This document shows, piece by piece, positions 34,715 to 47,130 of a stretch of 64,000 nt of DNA. A program made the translations under genes and the position numbers. Every line of letters begins with the position of its first letter. Positions within the stretch are counted from its first letter, which is position 1. The notes under the pieces were generated by a model. That model saw only the letters and a list, made by a program, of their open reading frames with translations, was not told the origin of the DNA and made no database searches. This stretch comes from Nymphaea colorata (lineage: Eukaryota > Streptophyta > Magnoliopsida > Nymphaeales > Nymphaeaceae), in NCBI RefSeq assembly GCF_008831285.2, contig NC_045142.1:15937354-16001353 (forward strand), written 5' to 3'.

Positions 34715-37271
34715 CCACCAATAGTTGGTCTACACAGTTAATCTTGCCTTAGATAAACACAAACAATGATAACAACAATCTCTGCATTGAAAAGAAAAAA
34801 AAGACAGGGTAGTACATCTGCTGAGGTTAGGAACTTATAGGCAAACAAAAATGACTCGACAACATCATAAATCCCCCACTAAGCACTGGAGATTGTTACA
34901 ATGATGGAAATGTTGTACCTTACTTTCCTTTTATTACCATTGACCATATCTATTCCAAGTGAAGACATTGTAACAATAAACACAGGGGTTAAATAAAAAA
35001 CTATGCCTTTGCTATGTATATGGATGCAGCCTTCAAGGATGAATATAGCTAATTTGGTATTCTATTCTTTGGCATCCATTATTATCCATCTTCATGCCTT
35101 GTGGTACATGGTATGCTAAGTTGAATGGGAAATCAGACAGCATATTTCAATGGCATATTCTATATGAAACATAAGAATATCAAGAAAAGATGCAACTTAG
35201 CCTCAAATCAATGGTCAATATATCATCATACATGAACACATTTACTTAGGGCCTGAGAATCATCACTAATGCTCAAATAAAACCAAAAACAATTCACACG
35301 TAAAAAACTTTTTGGGTTGTCCATAGAAAACCTCCTTCCATGAAGATCAATATGGCTAGAGTAAAAGATAAACCCAAAGCAGATCACCAATTCTCAGTGC
35401 ACCATTTTAAATGCTATAGAAGCAATTTTCAACTTATTTGATGTTGAAGGCTTTGCATTGTAGGGCGTGCATCTTCTACTGGTTTCAAGCGTTAGTTCAT
35501 TTAGTGATAATTTTTCAAAGTGCACATGGTTATATTTTATGAAATCAAAGGATGATATTTCACCTAATTCAGAACCTTCATAAAATGGTTGCAACTCGAT
35601 ACGGAAAATTGACCTTTTGACCTAATCAAAGGATGATATTCCTCTTCTTACCTTCATTTCTCTACCCATTTATTCTGCCAGAACAACCACCAAATCGACC
35701 TTTTGACCAACAGCAAGGACCAGGAACTTTCAAATAGAATCTAATCTCATCTAGAGCATATCTTTTGCAATCACAAAGTGCATGACCATCAGTCCTCCAC
35801 TACCTAGAATAACAGGATGAGTACGAGAATGATCATAGCATAAAAATAGAAATAATAATATTAAATCCTTTAGTCATTGCACAAATATAAGTACTGAAAC
35901 ATGAGAAATATTATGATAGACATGAATGAGCACACATGCTCTCTCCTTTAGTAGACATGGTCAAGGCCAAAGTAGAAAGCATATCTTTAAGACATTTCTA
36001 CAAGGCAAAATGAGAAATTTTAGTGTAATGCTGTTTCATGGTAACTTAGAATGTCAAAAATAGATGATGTCCACCTTGAGATCTGCATCTACCATGGCCT
36101 CATCAAAAGGTTTCAATGTTCCATACTAAAAGGAAAGGAAGTTGAGCAGCTTAGGAACTGATTGTGGTAAAACCCCATTAATTTTTTCCATTTCAATGTC
36201 CTCTCCACCGAAAAGGTGGATTGAAGTGGAGAATAAAATTTCATGTGAGTAGCTGGACAATGGCAAAAGAGCTCCATTCACTTGTTTGGTGGGTTGAATT
36301 AAGAGTTTGAAGATGAAGAAGCCCAAGCACTAGATATCCAGAATGTAACTCTGTTGGAATAATCTCATGAGGATCACACAATACCGACTTAGCCTTTTAG
36401 CTTGTTGTGTGTGACAGTTTAAAGCAGATATATACTGAACATTTGAAACAAATCATTTGCTTATATTATTTAATATTTTCTTCAAAATATTCACAAACTG
36501 GTGAATGATGGTTTTATACAACTTTTGATCTGAAGGGTTGTTCCATACACTCATCCTGTAATCCTGTTTATGAAAAATCATGAATGAAAAAAAAAACAAT
36601 TCAGTTACAAGTGCTTACATTTGTTGATGAAGAAATGTAAACACAAGATTTCATGAATCATGAAATAGAGCTTTATGGCATCCGGCTGAAGAGTCAGCCA
36701 CTAAGAACTAGTGTACCATCAATCGGATCTTCTTAATAGACCCTCCGTTGATTTTCCTTTTTAAAAAATGGGGTTGGTACAAAGGACAGAGGCTTGGTCC
36801 TGAGTTGTTCACGCTTTTCTCAATGTCAATCCTGAGTTGTTCAACCCTTTCAAAAAAAAGAAAGGGCAAAGGGCACAAGAACTAGCATTCGAGGAAAGCA
36901 GGTTGCCAATAAACCAGTACAACCCACTAGTTCTATCCAAAAGAGAACTGCATATTACTTTACATGCCATGCATGAACATAAAAAAGTGAGCAAAATTTA
37001 CCTCTAACTACTACATATTGTGAAGCTTTAATGGTTGACCTACTCGTGTGTACTTCGGCGCTCCTCTTGGGAAACTATCTTGTTCCACTTAAAAGGTGAA
37101 CACATAAATGTGTATCCTAAAGACACAATGAGTAGTCCAAAACAGAAATAATTTTATTTACATGAAATGCATTGCTATAGCAAAGTAGACATAGGTCACA
37201 CAGTGAAGCAACAAGTAAACAAGGTTCAACAACCATCTTGCTTTCAGCTTAGTCCTTATTCATTTCCCAAA
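34715..37271. other. Unassigned DNA with a possible exon-like ORF (36126-36326, minus)
   Basis: Most of the stretch is featureless. On the minus strand at 36126-36326 an open segment with balanced composition includes LFGGEDIEMEKINGVLPQSV. It is followed after a stop by YGTLKPFDEAMVDADLKVD in the same frame. A CTAG lies just upstream and could be a splice acceptor. I do not recognise the protein, and no partner exon was found. A decayed exon or a chance ORF are both possible. Confidence 0.25.
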
Positions 37272-38046
37272 TGATATTTAGATTTCTTAGATTTGTTTTT
37301 TTCATTAAGATATTCTGAAAATTGAGGGGGTGTTTTACTCATAGCAGAGGAATTTCTATTCTTTATAGATTCATTTGCTTGGCAACCCTATCGCTAGTGT
37401 CAATCTTACCTCTATCTTTTAGATTCCAAGGTGTCTTAATATGTTTAATATATATTTAATCCAATTTCTAAACTCTAGATGAGTGTTATGAGGTTTATTA
37501 TGAATCCACCTCCATATTCTAGACTCCGAAGAGTGTTAGGAGGTAATTCATTTGTTTGCCTTTAATTTCTAAACTCTAAGGGATCAGTAAGAGGCATAGC
37601 AGGAATGCGCGCTGGCACACTTACGAAAGATTTTCAGGTTCTGCTGATAAGCTAGCAAACTTACAAAATGAACGAAGAGGAATGCATACTTAGTAGTCAC
37701 TACTACAGGCAATAACCATAGCTAGTCACTATAGAATGTGATGAGTGCTTATATAAGTAGTCCCTTTAATTTTTCATATGCTCAAACTACTCATCTAGCA
37801 CATAATAAATAACTTAACATATTTCTACATAACTATTTGCCTTCCCTTTTAAACAATGGGTTTTCATTCCATATCATAAGCATGACTAACTCTCCATATA
37901 AGATTATGTCAAAAACAGGTATCAGGCACATGTATATGCAACATAACAATATAATTAGGAATAAGTATCATTCTTTGTTGGTAATAAAAAAGAATTTACT
38001 AAAAATCATAGTGAACCTCTCATACAGACACACATGAAGGGATATA

Positions 38047-38048
<2 letters not shown>

Positions 38049-38078
<30 letters not shown>

Positions 38079-38097
38079 GTATGTATATATATATATG

Positions 38098-38140
<43 letters not shown>
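38049..38140. repeat. Compound (CA)n-(TA)n-(GT)n microsatellite
   Basis: An AC run, then AT/ATGT runs, then a GT run lie in the left gypsy LTR. The right LTR has a pure AT microsatellite at the matching place (43736-43803). The parent LTR therefore already carried a dinucleotide seed here. Confidence 0.9.
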
Positions 38141-38142
<2 letters not shown>

Positions 38143-38432
38143 TTCTAGATGGTAACTAATGGACCCATGAGCTTAAGCTTAAACATAACATAACATGCAT
38201 CCATCTGACACAATAAAAATCTCTGGATGTTGCTGTTGCAATCCTTAAAGCTTCCCTTTATCATAATAGAATCATTCTACCAATAGGGGCTGAAATCAAA
38301 ACCTCTCATTATTTCAAATCATGAAATTAGTCTCTTCTACACAATCCACATCAAAGTAACAAACACAAACCTCCAATTTTTAGACCCACCAGTCCTTTGT
38401 AAAGATATGACAATAATAAAAAAAATAAATAG

Positions 38433-38524
38433 TACATTTCCTAATTGTGATTCATAAATATTTGAATCCTCTAAATAATACATTTTCTAATTGCTATTCA
38501 TAAATATTTGAATCCTCTAAAGCG
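38433..38524. repeat. 46-bp tandem duplication within the left gypsy LTR
   Basis: 'tacatttcctaattg' followed by 'attcataaatatttgaatcc' occurs at 38433 and 38479. The right LTR has a single copy near 44525, so the duplication arose after insertion. Confidence 0.75.
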
Positions 38525-39105
38525 TGAGGGGATTCAGTTTTCTACCATGGCTCACCCTATTTACCTCCTTAATTTAATCTATCATTATTAAAATATGAAA
38601 ACTCATACATTCATAGCTACATGGAAGTCTAAGAGTCCCTAAAACAAAAAAAAAAAATCATTGACTTGATAACAAATCAAGTCTAACATCATGATTCAAG
38701 AAGAGTTATCTAACTTGCTAGCTCAAAAGAAGAATCAAACAAAAAGGGCAAGCTTAAAGATGAAAACCCCATTACCTAAGTTGCAGCCCTTTTATTTTTT
38801 CTTCTTCTATCTCTATCTCTCTCATACACAATCTCCTCTCTTCCCTCTATCTAGTTCCCTCTTCTTCCACCGTTATCTTCTCTCACTCCTCAAATCTCTC
38901 CCAAGATCTCTTCTTTCCTCTCATGTTATCTCTAACACTCACTGCAATTCCCTCTCAAGTTGAAAAAGGGAAGAGGAAGAATGAGATTCGTAACCCCCAA
39001 AATTTAAACCAGATTTTTAGAATTGACCAATCTTTTAATGAAAATTTTCGAAATGTCATTATTTTTTTTTCCAAATATCTCTTAAGGAAGGTTATAGGCA
39101 TGAAA

Positions 39106-39118
39106 ATCCTCCGCACCT
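39106..39118 (-). other. Polypurine tract of the gypsy element
   Basis: The minus strand reads GGTGCGGAGGAT immediately before the 3' LTR start. The position and purine bias fit the plus-strand primer of gypsy elements. Confidence 0.55.
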
Positions 39119-39239
39119 ACCACCAAATTTCATCCTTGAAATTAACTCACCTATTGAGCAAAAGATAAAGATGCTATACTTTTCATGTTCTCTCTTTACT
39201 AGGTGGCATCTGTCTTAGATAAATTTATCTGTTAAGCTT

Positions 39240-42200
39240 TAGGTAATGATACTTGTTTTCCAGAGATACAGGAAGTCTTTCGATCCACAACACTCATTGA
39301 TCTAATAGGATAACTCAAGTTCTCCCTCACCTGGATTTGGTTATTCCTTTAAAACATGTGTAGGATCAAAGATATATTTTCTCAGTATTGACACAAGGAA
39401 CACATTATAGATTGTCACTAGCTTGAATGATAATCTAAGTCTATGTGTCATCTCTTCAATTTTTTCTTAGATCTCATATCAGCCAATTTGCTGTGGGATT
39501 AATTTGGCAGACTTGCTGAATCTAGACACCCCTTTCCGAGGCAAGACCTTAAAGAATATTTCATCACCAACATCAAATTGGAAATTCTTTTGCCTATTAC
39601 CTACATAGTTTTTTTCTCAATTCTAAGCAATCTTCATATTTGCCTTAACTAATTTTATATTATCAATGGTCATCTGCACTATTTCAGGCTTTAGAAGTCT
39701 TCTTTCCCCAATCTCATCACATCATACTAGCATTATTTCCTTCGGTACAGAACCTCATGAGGTGTCATCCCGATACTGATTGACAATTGTTTTCCTATGC
39801 AAATTCCAGTAAAGGTAAATGTACATCCTAAGAGCCCTAAAATTCCTTTATGCAAGCACATATCATATCATGTAAGGTTAACAATTTGTCTATGGATGAA
39901 ATTCAACATTAAAGTTTAATCTAGTCCTCATGGCCAAAATGCAAACCAGACCAGAATTCTGATGTAGACAGAGGGTCTCTGTCAAACACTATCAATGCTC
40001 CATGGAATCTAACAATTTCGTCAATAATTATTTGTGTCAATTTATCAATTTAAAATTTTCTTTTAATGGAAAAGAAATTCGCAAACTTAGTTAATTGATT
40101 TACAATTACTCAAATAACAACATTCCACTTTAGGTGAGAGGTAACCCTATCACAAAATCCACTGTAATAGGCTCCCATTTCCATTCTAGTATAGATGGAT
40201 TTTTAAGAATCCAGTTGGTCTCTGGTGTTCTGTTTAACTATCTAACAAGTCAAGCACTTGGACACATATTCTGCTATCCCCTTTTTCATGTGTATCCTCC
40301 AATAATTTTCCTTAAATGTCATGTACATCTTGGTACCACCTATGTGTGTGACATACTTGGACACATGCTTTCTTCTAAAATTAACTTTTTGAGCTCTTCA
40401 ATTTTGGCTAAATATAGTCATTTTCTAAACATTAATTTATCATTTTCATTTATGGAAAACTCTAGCTTTTCTTCTCTTTGCATTGGGTAAGCAGTTCTCT
40501 GATTGCAATTCTTTGATTTGATCATATAGGATACGGTGTACTCGAAGTTGTGCATATATGACCGCTATATTAGCTATCACTAGCACAGCTTTAAGAGATT
40601 GCATTTCCAACATTAAAATATGCATGCAACCTACAAATGGGCAATAGTGCATGAACTATTCCTGCTCAATGCATCTACAACTATGTTAGTTTTCATAGGG
40701 TGATAGTTAATGGTGCAATCATAGTCTTTTATCAACTCTAACCATCTTCTTTGGTGCATATTTACTTTTTTTTTTTTTACTAAGCAAGTGTTTTCAAACT
40801 TTTATGATCTGTAAATATTTGATGCACCTTACCATATAGATAATGCTTCAATATTTTTAAAGTAAACACAATAGCTTCCAATTCTAGATCATCTTATGAT
40901 TCTTTTCTCATGTTTTCCCAACTGCCAAGAAGTGTAAGCAATCACCTTATTCTTTTTCACTAATACACATCCAAATCCTGTGCGTGAGACATCACAGTAT
41001 GTTACAAATCCAACCCCTTCTTCTACCAAGGCCAGTATTCAAGCCATTGTGAGTATTCTCTTCAATTCTCAAAAAAGCAGTCCTCACAAGCTGGATCCCA
41101 TTCAACTTTTATGTTTTTCCTGGTCAAATAGGTCATGGGTGAGGCTAAGAAAGAAAAATCTTTAATGAATCATCTATAATACCTAGCCAACACCAAAAAA
41201 CTACAAACCTCCATGGCAGCATTAGGCTATTCCCAATTGACAACATCCTCAACCTTGGATTGGTCTACACTAATACCGTCTCCAGAGATTACATGACCCA
41301 AGAAAGTTACCGTCTCCAGTTAGAATTTGCATTTACTAAACTTAGCATACAATCGGTTCTCTCTCAATAAAACAATGCCATTTTAAGATGTCTTTCATGT
41401 TCTTCTTTGCTTTTTGAATAGATTAGAATATCATAAATGAAAACAATAACACACGGAACTAAGTGGGGCTTGAAGTTCTTATTAATCAAATGCAAGAAAG
41501 TTACAAGGTAGCATAAAGATCAATTTGAAATGTTCATAATTAGTATAGAAAGTAATTGTGGGCACATCTGAGTCCTTGATTCTTAACTAATGATATCCCG
41601 AACTCAAATAATTTTTTGAAAATACACATGCACTCTTGAGTTGGTCGAATTGATCATCAATGTGGGGCAAAGAATACTTGTAGTGTATAGATACTTTATC
41701 CAATTGTTTATAACCAATGCATAAACTGAGCATGCCATCTTTCTTTTTCACAAATAATATCGGTGCACCCTAGGTTGAAGTCCTAGGTTAAATAAATTTC
41801 TTATCCACCAACTCTTGCAACTACATTTTCAACTCCTTTATATCAGCTCACCATTCTCTGCGGAAAATTTGCAATCGGTTGAGTCCTTGGAACAAGTTCA
41901 ATCATGAACTCACTTTAGGCAGTCCAGGTATTCTTTTGAAAATACATAAGCAAACTAACAAACCATTGGAACACCTCTAACGTCATGCATTAAAACTAAT
42001 CTATCATTTACTGATGCTAGGATGACTTCAAACCCTTTGGTTAACATTTTTGTGCTAAGTAGCAAGAAACCAAGGAAGTGCGTAGAATTCTTCATTTACC
42101 TTGGAATATTGTTGCACCATCATATGAAATATAAAAGGTGGCTTCGTTCTTATTGCAGTCCATTAAAGCCTGACACTTAGCTCTGTAATCCATGCCCAAA

Positions 42201-42480
42201 ATGACATCAAATTCTTGATTGTGCATGAGAATTAAATCTGCACAAATCTGAGACACAACTCAAGAAACAACACATTGGATAGACCTCCTCAACCACCACG
42301 ACATTTCCTAAAGAGAGGTGGCTGCTTAATAAAGGTGTAAAGCACTAGGATTTTTAGTCGAACGGGTCACAATTCCAAAGGATAAAAAATAATAGTTAGA
42401 CATTGGATCAACGAGAACTTACATCTCCATATCATTAATGAAACTTTTACCTAAAATAATACCTGGAGTAGTTACAGCCT
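39240..42480 (-). pseudogene. Gypsy pol remnant (PR-RT-RNase H-integrase)
   Basis: Read from right to left on the minus strand, the pieces are as follows. A gag-protease region with GKSFINDMEM.VLVDP and NPSALHLY lies at about 42330-42480, then a WTAIRTKPPFI/DCNKNEATFYI segment near 42130-42170. RT shows [10 protein letters not shown] and [13 protein letters not shown] at 41580-41690 and a degraded catalytic region near 41420. RNase H ends with RWLELIKDYDC-like text and DALSR near 40650-40745. Integrase has AEHQRP-like text near 40220-40240, and its C-terminus carries KVLPRKGVSRFSKSAKLIPQ near 39490-39560 followed by RKYIFDPTHVL near 39340-39380. Stops and shifts occur throughout. Confidence 0.75.
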
Positions 42481-42659
42481 CTTGGACTGATATGGTGAAG
42501 ACCCATCCTCTTCCCAAGTTCTAGTCTGTGTTGAGGTATCATGTCTTCGACTAGCGATGGACCAGTAGCCGTACTATAACCCAGAACACCTGCACTCGAG
42601 ATCCGAGGATGTGAAATCTCAGTTCTGCCTCCTAGAAGAGTAGGATAATTCCTCCTAAT

Positions 42660-43301
42660 CTGTCCCAACTAGCGGCACTCATAACACCCCTGATATCCTT
42701 TTAGACCTTCGCCTGAGTATTTGCATCCATAAGTGTCACAATGGTTCTATAGATCTAGGTATCCTTGCAGTTGATTCCTCACGAGAAAGCAGCATGACTA
42801 TGTCCTTTACCTGCATTGTAGGGAGCTCTCCTTAGTTTGTTTGCCTAGTGACCATTACTTGTAGATGTTGCTCTTGACTGAAGCTGGTAATGGCCTTTGA
42901 GATTGCTACGGTCTACCTACTCCACTTCCATGCATGGGATAGTAGCCCTTTTTTGATGCTTCAATGCTTCTTGTCTCTTGCAAAGTCCATCTCTATTAGT
43001 CATGCTGCATCTATGAGTTGAGGGAACTCTCATATCTTAATTTCATCAATTTTTCCTTGTTCTTCCAATTCATCAATTGCTCAAATCCTTGGAAATTCTC
43101 TATCTCGGCCAGATCAATATCAATGATGAAACTTAGTAGACCAATAAAGTTTTGCTTACATTCGTTCATGGTCATATTGCCTAGCAAAAGCTCATAAAAT
43201 TCATTTGTCTTACTTCCTATATACATTGGAGAACAGTACTTTGTTTTAAATTTTCTTAAAAAGTCATCACAAGTGAGAGCTCTCCATGGTCTGGTTGCCA
43301 A
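42660..43301 (-). pseudogene. Gypsy gag remnant, N-terminus deleted
   Basis: The minus-strand ORF at 43011-43301 reads a retrotransposon gag core: TRPWRALTCDDFLRKFKTKY, then NEFYELLLGNMTMNECKQNF, then a LSFIIDIDLAE segment. Near 42660-42690 a degraded CCHC knuckle remains (CYEC..LGQIRRNYP), with the His and last Cys replaced. Gag normally has a further N-terminal part, a leader and the primer site. Here the frame runs directly into LTR sequence at 43308, so these parts are gone. Confidence 0.75.
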
Positions 43302-43307
43302 AGAGTG

Positions 43308-43730
43308 TTAGGAGGTGATTCATTTGTTTGCCTCTAATTTCTAAACTCTGAGAGAGTGTTAAGAGGCACAATGTATATTAGTAGTCACTGCTAAGGGAAA
43401 TAACCTAAGCTAGTCACCGTAGAATGTCATAAAGGGTCATAAAGGCAGTCCCTTTAATTTCTCATTTGCTCAAACTACTCATCTAGAATGTAAAATAACT
43501 AATTTAACTCATTTTTGTATAACTCCTTACCTTCCCCTTCCATCACTAGATTTTCATTCTATATCATAAGCATTACTAACGCTCCATATAATATTATGTC
43601 ACAAACATGCATTGAGCACACATATATGCAGCATAATAATATAAGTCAGAATAAGCATTATTCATTTTTGGCAATCTAAGAGATGTTACTTAATATCACG
43701 GTGAACCTCTCTTATACATAAACATAAACA

Positions 43731-43804
<74 letters not shown>

Positions 43805-45117
43805 GCAATCTAAGTAATAGACCCATGAGTTCAAATTAACAGAATATGAATTTATTTGATGCAATAAAAATCTGCTAACCACAAAAGCAAAAGAAAGAGC
43901 TTTCCTAATCTGTAGCATGTCTCCATGTGCACCCGCACTCACCGATCAACCTATGGAAGTCAACGACAACATTAATATATATAGATACATCTTCACAAAT
44001 TTTTCATTAATTCAATTCCCAATCTATAGTGGCCACTCAATGCGTCTATTGACTTAGCCTCAAGCCAACGTCCACCTTCAACAATGGTTACCTCTTAACT
44101 TCTATTTCCCTTATTTAAAACAATGCCATTTAGGATACTTAAGGTCTGACCGATGCGCTTCACAATTATCTCTAATAACAGCCTCACAAACTAATATATA
44201 TAAATTAGATTTAACCACTCATCACCTAATTAAATTCTATCCCCAACATTTAAAATCAGCACTAGTGGAGTTCCTATTACGAAGTCGAACAAGTCCATAG
44301 GTCTAATTGAGATCTTCAAACATGGATACAAAAATATTTGAAGCATTCTTTGGACATAATAGAATCATGCTGCCAATATAGGCTGAAATCAAAACCTCCA
44401 ACTATTTTAAATCATGAAATTACTCTCTTCTATATAACCCACATCAAAGTAACAAACAAGCCTCCAATTTCTAGATAAGCTTGCCCTTTATAAAAACAAT
44501 GAAAATAACCAAATCCGTAAATCATACATTTTCTAATTGCATTTCATATAGATTTAAATGCTCTAAAGAAAGAAGGGATTCAATCATTCTACCATGGCAC
44601 ATTATATTTACAACCTCAATTTAATCTATCACTCATTCGATAGAGGAACCCTTACATTCATAGCCAAATCCAAGGGGTCCACAAGACAATAGAATCATTA
44701 ACATCATAAGAAAATCAAAGCTAACATCTTAATTAAAGAAAAGTTGTCTAACTGACTAGCTCAAAACAAGAAGAATCAAACAAAGAACTAGAAAAGAAAA
44801 GACGAAAAACTCGTTCCCTAAGTTGAAACCTTTTTATTTTATCTTCTTCTCTATCTCTCTTTCCACCATGCTCACTCCTATCTTCCCACTCTCTAGCTCC
44901 CTCTTCTTCCACTATTTTCTCCTCCTTTGATCACTCCCCAAATCTCTCCCAAGTTGATTCTCTCTCAAGGTGACAAGGAAAGGGGAAGGATGGGGTTCGA
45001 AACCCCTAAAACCTAAAATGAATTTTCAAATTTGAACCATCTTTTATTGAAATCTTCAAAATGCCAATTTCTTCATTTATTTCAAATATGCCCCTAAGGA
45101 AGGTCATGGGCATGACA
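43308..45117 (-). repeat. 5' LTR of the gypsy element, inner end deleted
   Basis: It aligns with the left LTR from 'gagtgttaggagg' onward and ends at GGCATGACA (45117), which is TGTCATGCC on the minus strand. About 430 bp around 43900-44340 has little counterpart in the left LTR. The AT microsatellite at 43736-43803 lies inside. Confidence 0.75.
43736..43803. repeat. (AT)n microsatellite
   Basis: A run of AT repeats with one G interruption lies in the right gypsy LTR. It yields a spurious ORF rich in YIYI on the minus strand. Confidence 0.9.
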
Positions 45118-47130
45118 CAAATAGTCCTACAAAATCTGGTTCATCTGCTCTAGATTTGAATAGATTGGTAGCCTTTCAAAGGACGAGTAGGAAGCAATGT
45201 TGCATATGAGTCTTCGTTGGTAACTGACCAAGTCTAGATAGAGAGGAAGATAGAGATATACTATGGGCCAACTATTGATGGCCAACAGCTCTCAGTCAAG
45301 AGAGAGAGAGAGAGAGAAGGGTGGTCCACCAGCCATTGGCTCTCAATCTCAATTTGTATGAGAGGAAGGGATACCTTAGTGAATGATGGAAACAAAATCG
45401 ATCAAGAAAACAGCAACAACACTCCAAGGTTTGTGACTGATTTCAGGTGTAAATTGAATTATATGCCCATCCTGAAACATGATGCCTTAAAGAAAACAAT
45501 CAATTAAAGATGAAAAAAATCCAAATTTGGAAAAGGAAAAGGAGAAAATGCACAAATCGCTGGTCACAACCTAGCTACTGCCATGGGCTGTTTGGCACAA
45601 ATCAGTACTTATCTCTAACTCGAACAACCTAAACAAACCTTTTACAGGTTGGGAAACACGAGCACAACTTAGACAACAAAATGAACAAGTAAAAAATAAA
45701 AACTAACATAGGCACGACAACCTACGATGGCTGGAATACAAGATGCTCACCAAGAGACTCAATTACTGAACTTTTCCCCTATTATGAGACTCTGAAATTA
45801 CACTTTTCTAGCACACTCTAGAACATAAAGGCCACAAGTTTACTACAAAGAACATGCGGTAAGAAGAATACGAAAAGTGTGCAAACAAAAACACTAGCTA
45901 TACTCAACTGAATGCCGACTATCTCTGAAATGATTGAAGACAATGACTGTATTTGTGAAAAATGGAGCTGCTGCTAAAAAGACTGATCACATTCATGTTC
46001 ATAACTTCCGTATTTTAGTTTAAAGCAACTGCCAAGCTTACTAATGATGGAAACTTTTGCTTTCATGCTAGAAACTACTCCCTGTTTCCTGTTAAGGGCA
46101 ATGTACGAATGCAAAATAACGTACATGGAAAGAGTTTATTATTCTATAAATGAGATCAAGTTGTGTGCACCTTCTAGTGCATGAAATTTTTCTGCACGTG
46201 TGAGGTGCACAAATTATGTTCCAATATTGTCCTCAATCAAAAGGAAAACATTATCGGGAGAACCAAAATGCCTTGTGTATGGACTCAACCAAAAAGTAGA
46301 ATTTATCACCTTGATCAATATGCCTTTTCAGTACACGGACATACAAAACATGCATTTTTCTATTTTACCCTTTGTATGAAGAACTTGGGGTTAAGAAATT
46401 TGGTCATCAATGACAAATAATGGGAAGGTTTGAAGAATGAAAGAATAGTTGCAAGGTCGTGAGTGAGAAATGAAATGAAAAGAGCAAGAAAAAAAGTGAG
46501 TATATGTCTTTTCTAGGTTCCGGCTGATCATTTGATATTTTGCTGACATTTGATATTTTCACAATGCCAATGTGTTTTGCAGGCTAAGATTTTTTTTTGA
46601 TGAATGCATATTAAAAAAAAAAATAATCAAACAAGCACTTCTACACTCTATGAAGCTCAATTCTACTCATACAGATGAAGAAAATGTATAACCAATAGGT
46701 ACGACATTTTTCCATAAACACACATATACACTATTGCTCACATATAATCACAAACTTAATAACGGTCACACATGGTTGCATACACTATTGTGTGGGTTCT
46801 ATGTGATACTTTGTTACTCACATCATATCGCTCATACTATCATCCTAGTATCGTGCACTGCATTGCAAATCATAGTGCCGTATTGTGCAGTACATTGCTT
46901 TTTTTAGTGTATGCGAGTTAATCATTGGTATGGCTGTTGTCCTTTCATCCTCATCTGAAAGCAGGAGCGAACATTCTAATTCGGTAGGAGAAGAACACTA
47001 ATATGATCAAGAGGACCAGCGTCCATTGCATGTAGCAGAATGCCCATAGGAAAACATATTTCCTAGTCATTTTCTTTTTCATGAATTGGTGAACGATAAT
47101 ATGAAGGTGCAGGAGTAGATGAATGTGCTA
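45118..47130. other. Unassigned DNA with a short (GA)n run at 45299-45318
   Basis: No gene or transposon domain was recognised. The ORF at 46181-46420 has no motif. Many 'tgtg', 'acactat' and 'cacatc' phrases occur between 46720 and 46930, just before the FAR1/MULE remnant. They may belong to that element's terminal region, but no inverted partner was established. Confidence 0.4.

Larger units (their letters stand above)
37272..39105 (-). repeat. 3' LTR of the gypsy element (outer end tentative)
   Basis: From 37537 onward the block aligns with the right LTR: 'gagtgttaggaggt', 'catttgtttgcct', 'agtccctttaattt.tcat', 'ctcaaactactcatcta', and later 'caaatctctcccaag'. It ends GGCATGAAA where the other copy ends GGCATGACA. 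Before 37537 a motif of the type 'ttctaaactcta.a..agtgtta' recurs about every 60 bp. A 46-bp tandem duplication at 38433-38524 is present in this LTR only. Confidence 0.65.
37272..45117 (-). mobile_element. Decayed Ty3/gypsy element, minus strand
   Basis: Two related long terminal blocks (to 39105 and from 43308) flank gypsy coding remnants that run right to left: gag, protease, RT, RNase H, integrase and integrase C-terminus. The right terminus reads TGTCATGCCCATG on the minus strand, a standard gypsy LTR start. The inner end of the left LTR is preceded on the minus strand by a GGTGCGGAGGA purine tract. Integrase after RNase H excludes copia. The SDPTHVL-like C-terminal block is typical of chromovirus elements of the Del/Tekay type. 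The 5' LTR lost its inner end, the primer site and the gag N-terminus. The left outer boundary is tentative: CAAA stands before TG at 37272 and CAAA follows the right end, giving only 4 bp. Confidence 0.75.

Noticed and set aside
37300-37340. TTGAGGGGGTGTTTTACTC as a plus-strand polypurine tract and LTR start
   Set aside because: The surrounding gypsy element is clearly on the minus strand, and no plus-strand element with matching LTRs follows.
43712-43942. ORF with a long YIYI run
   Set aside because: It is a direct translation of the (AT)n microsatellite in the gypsy LTR.
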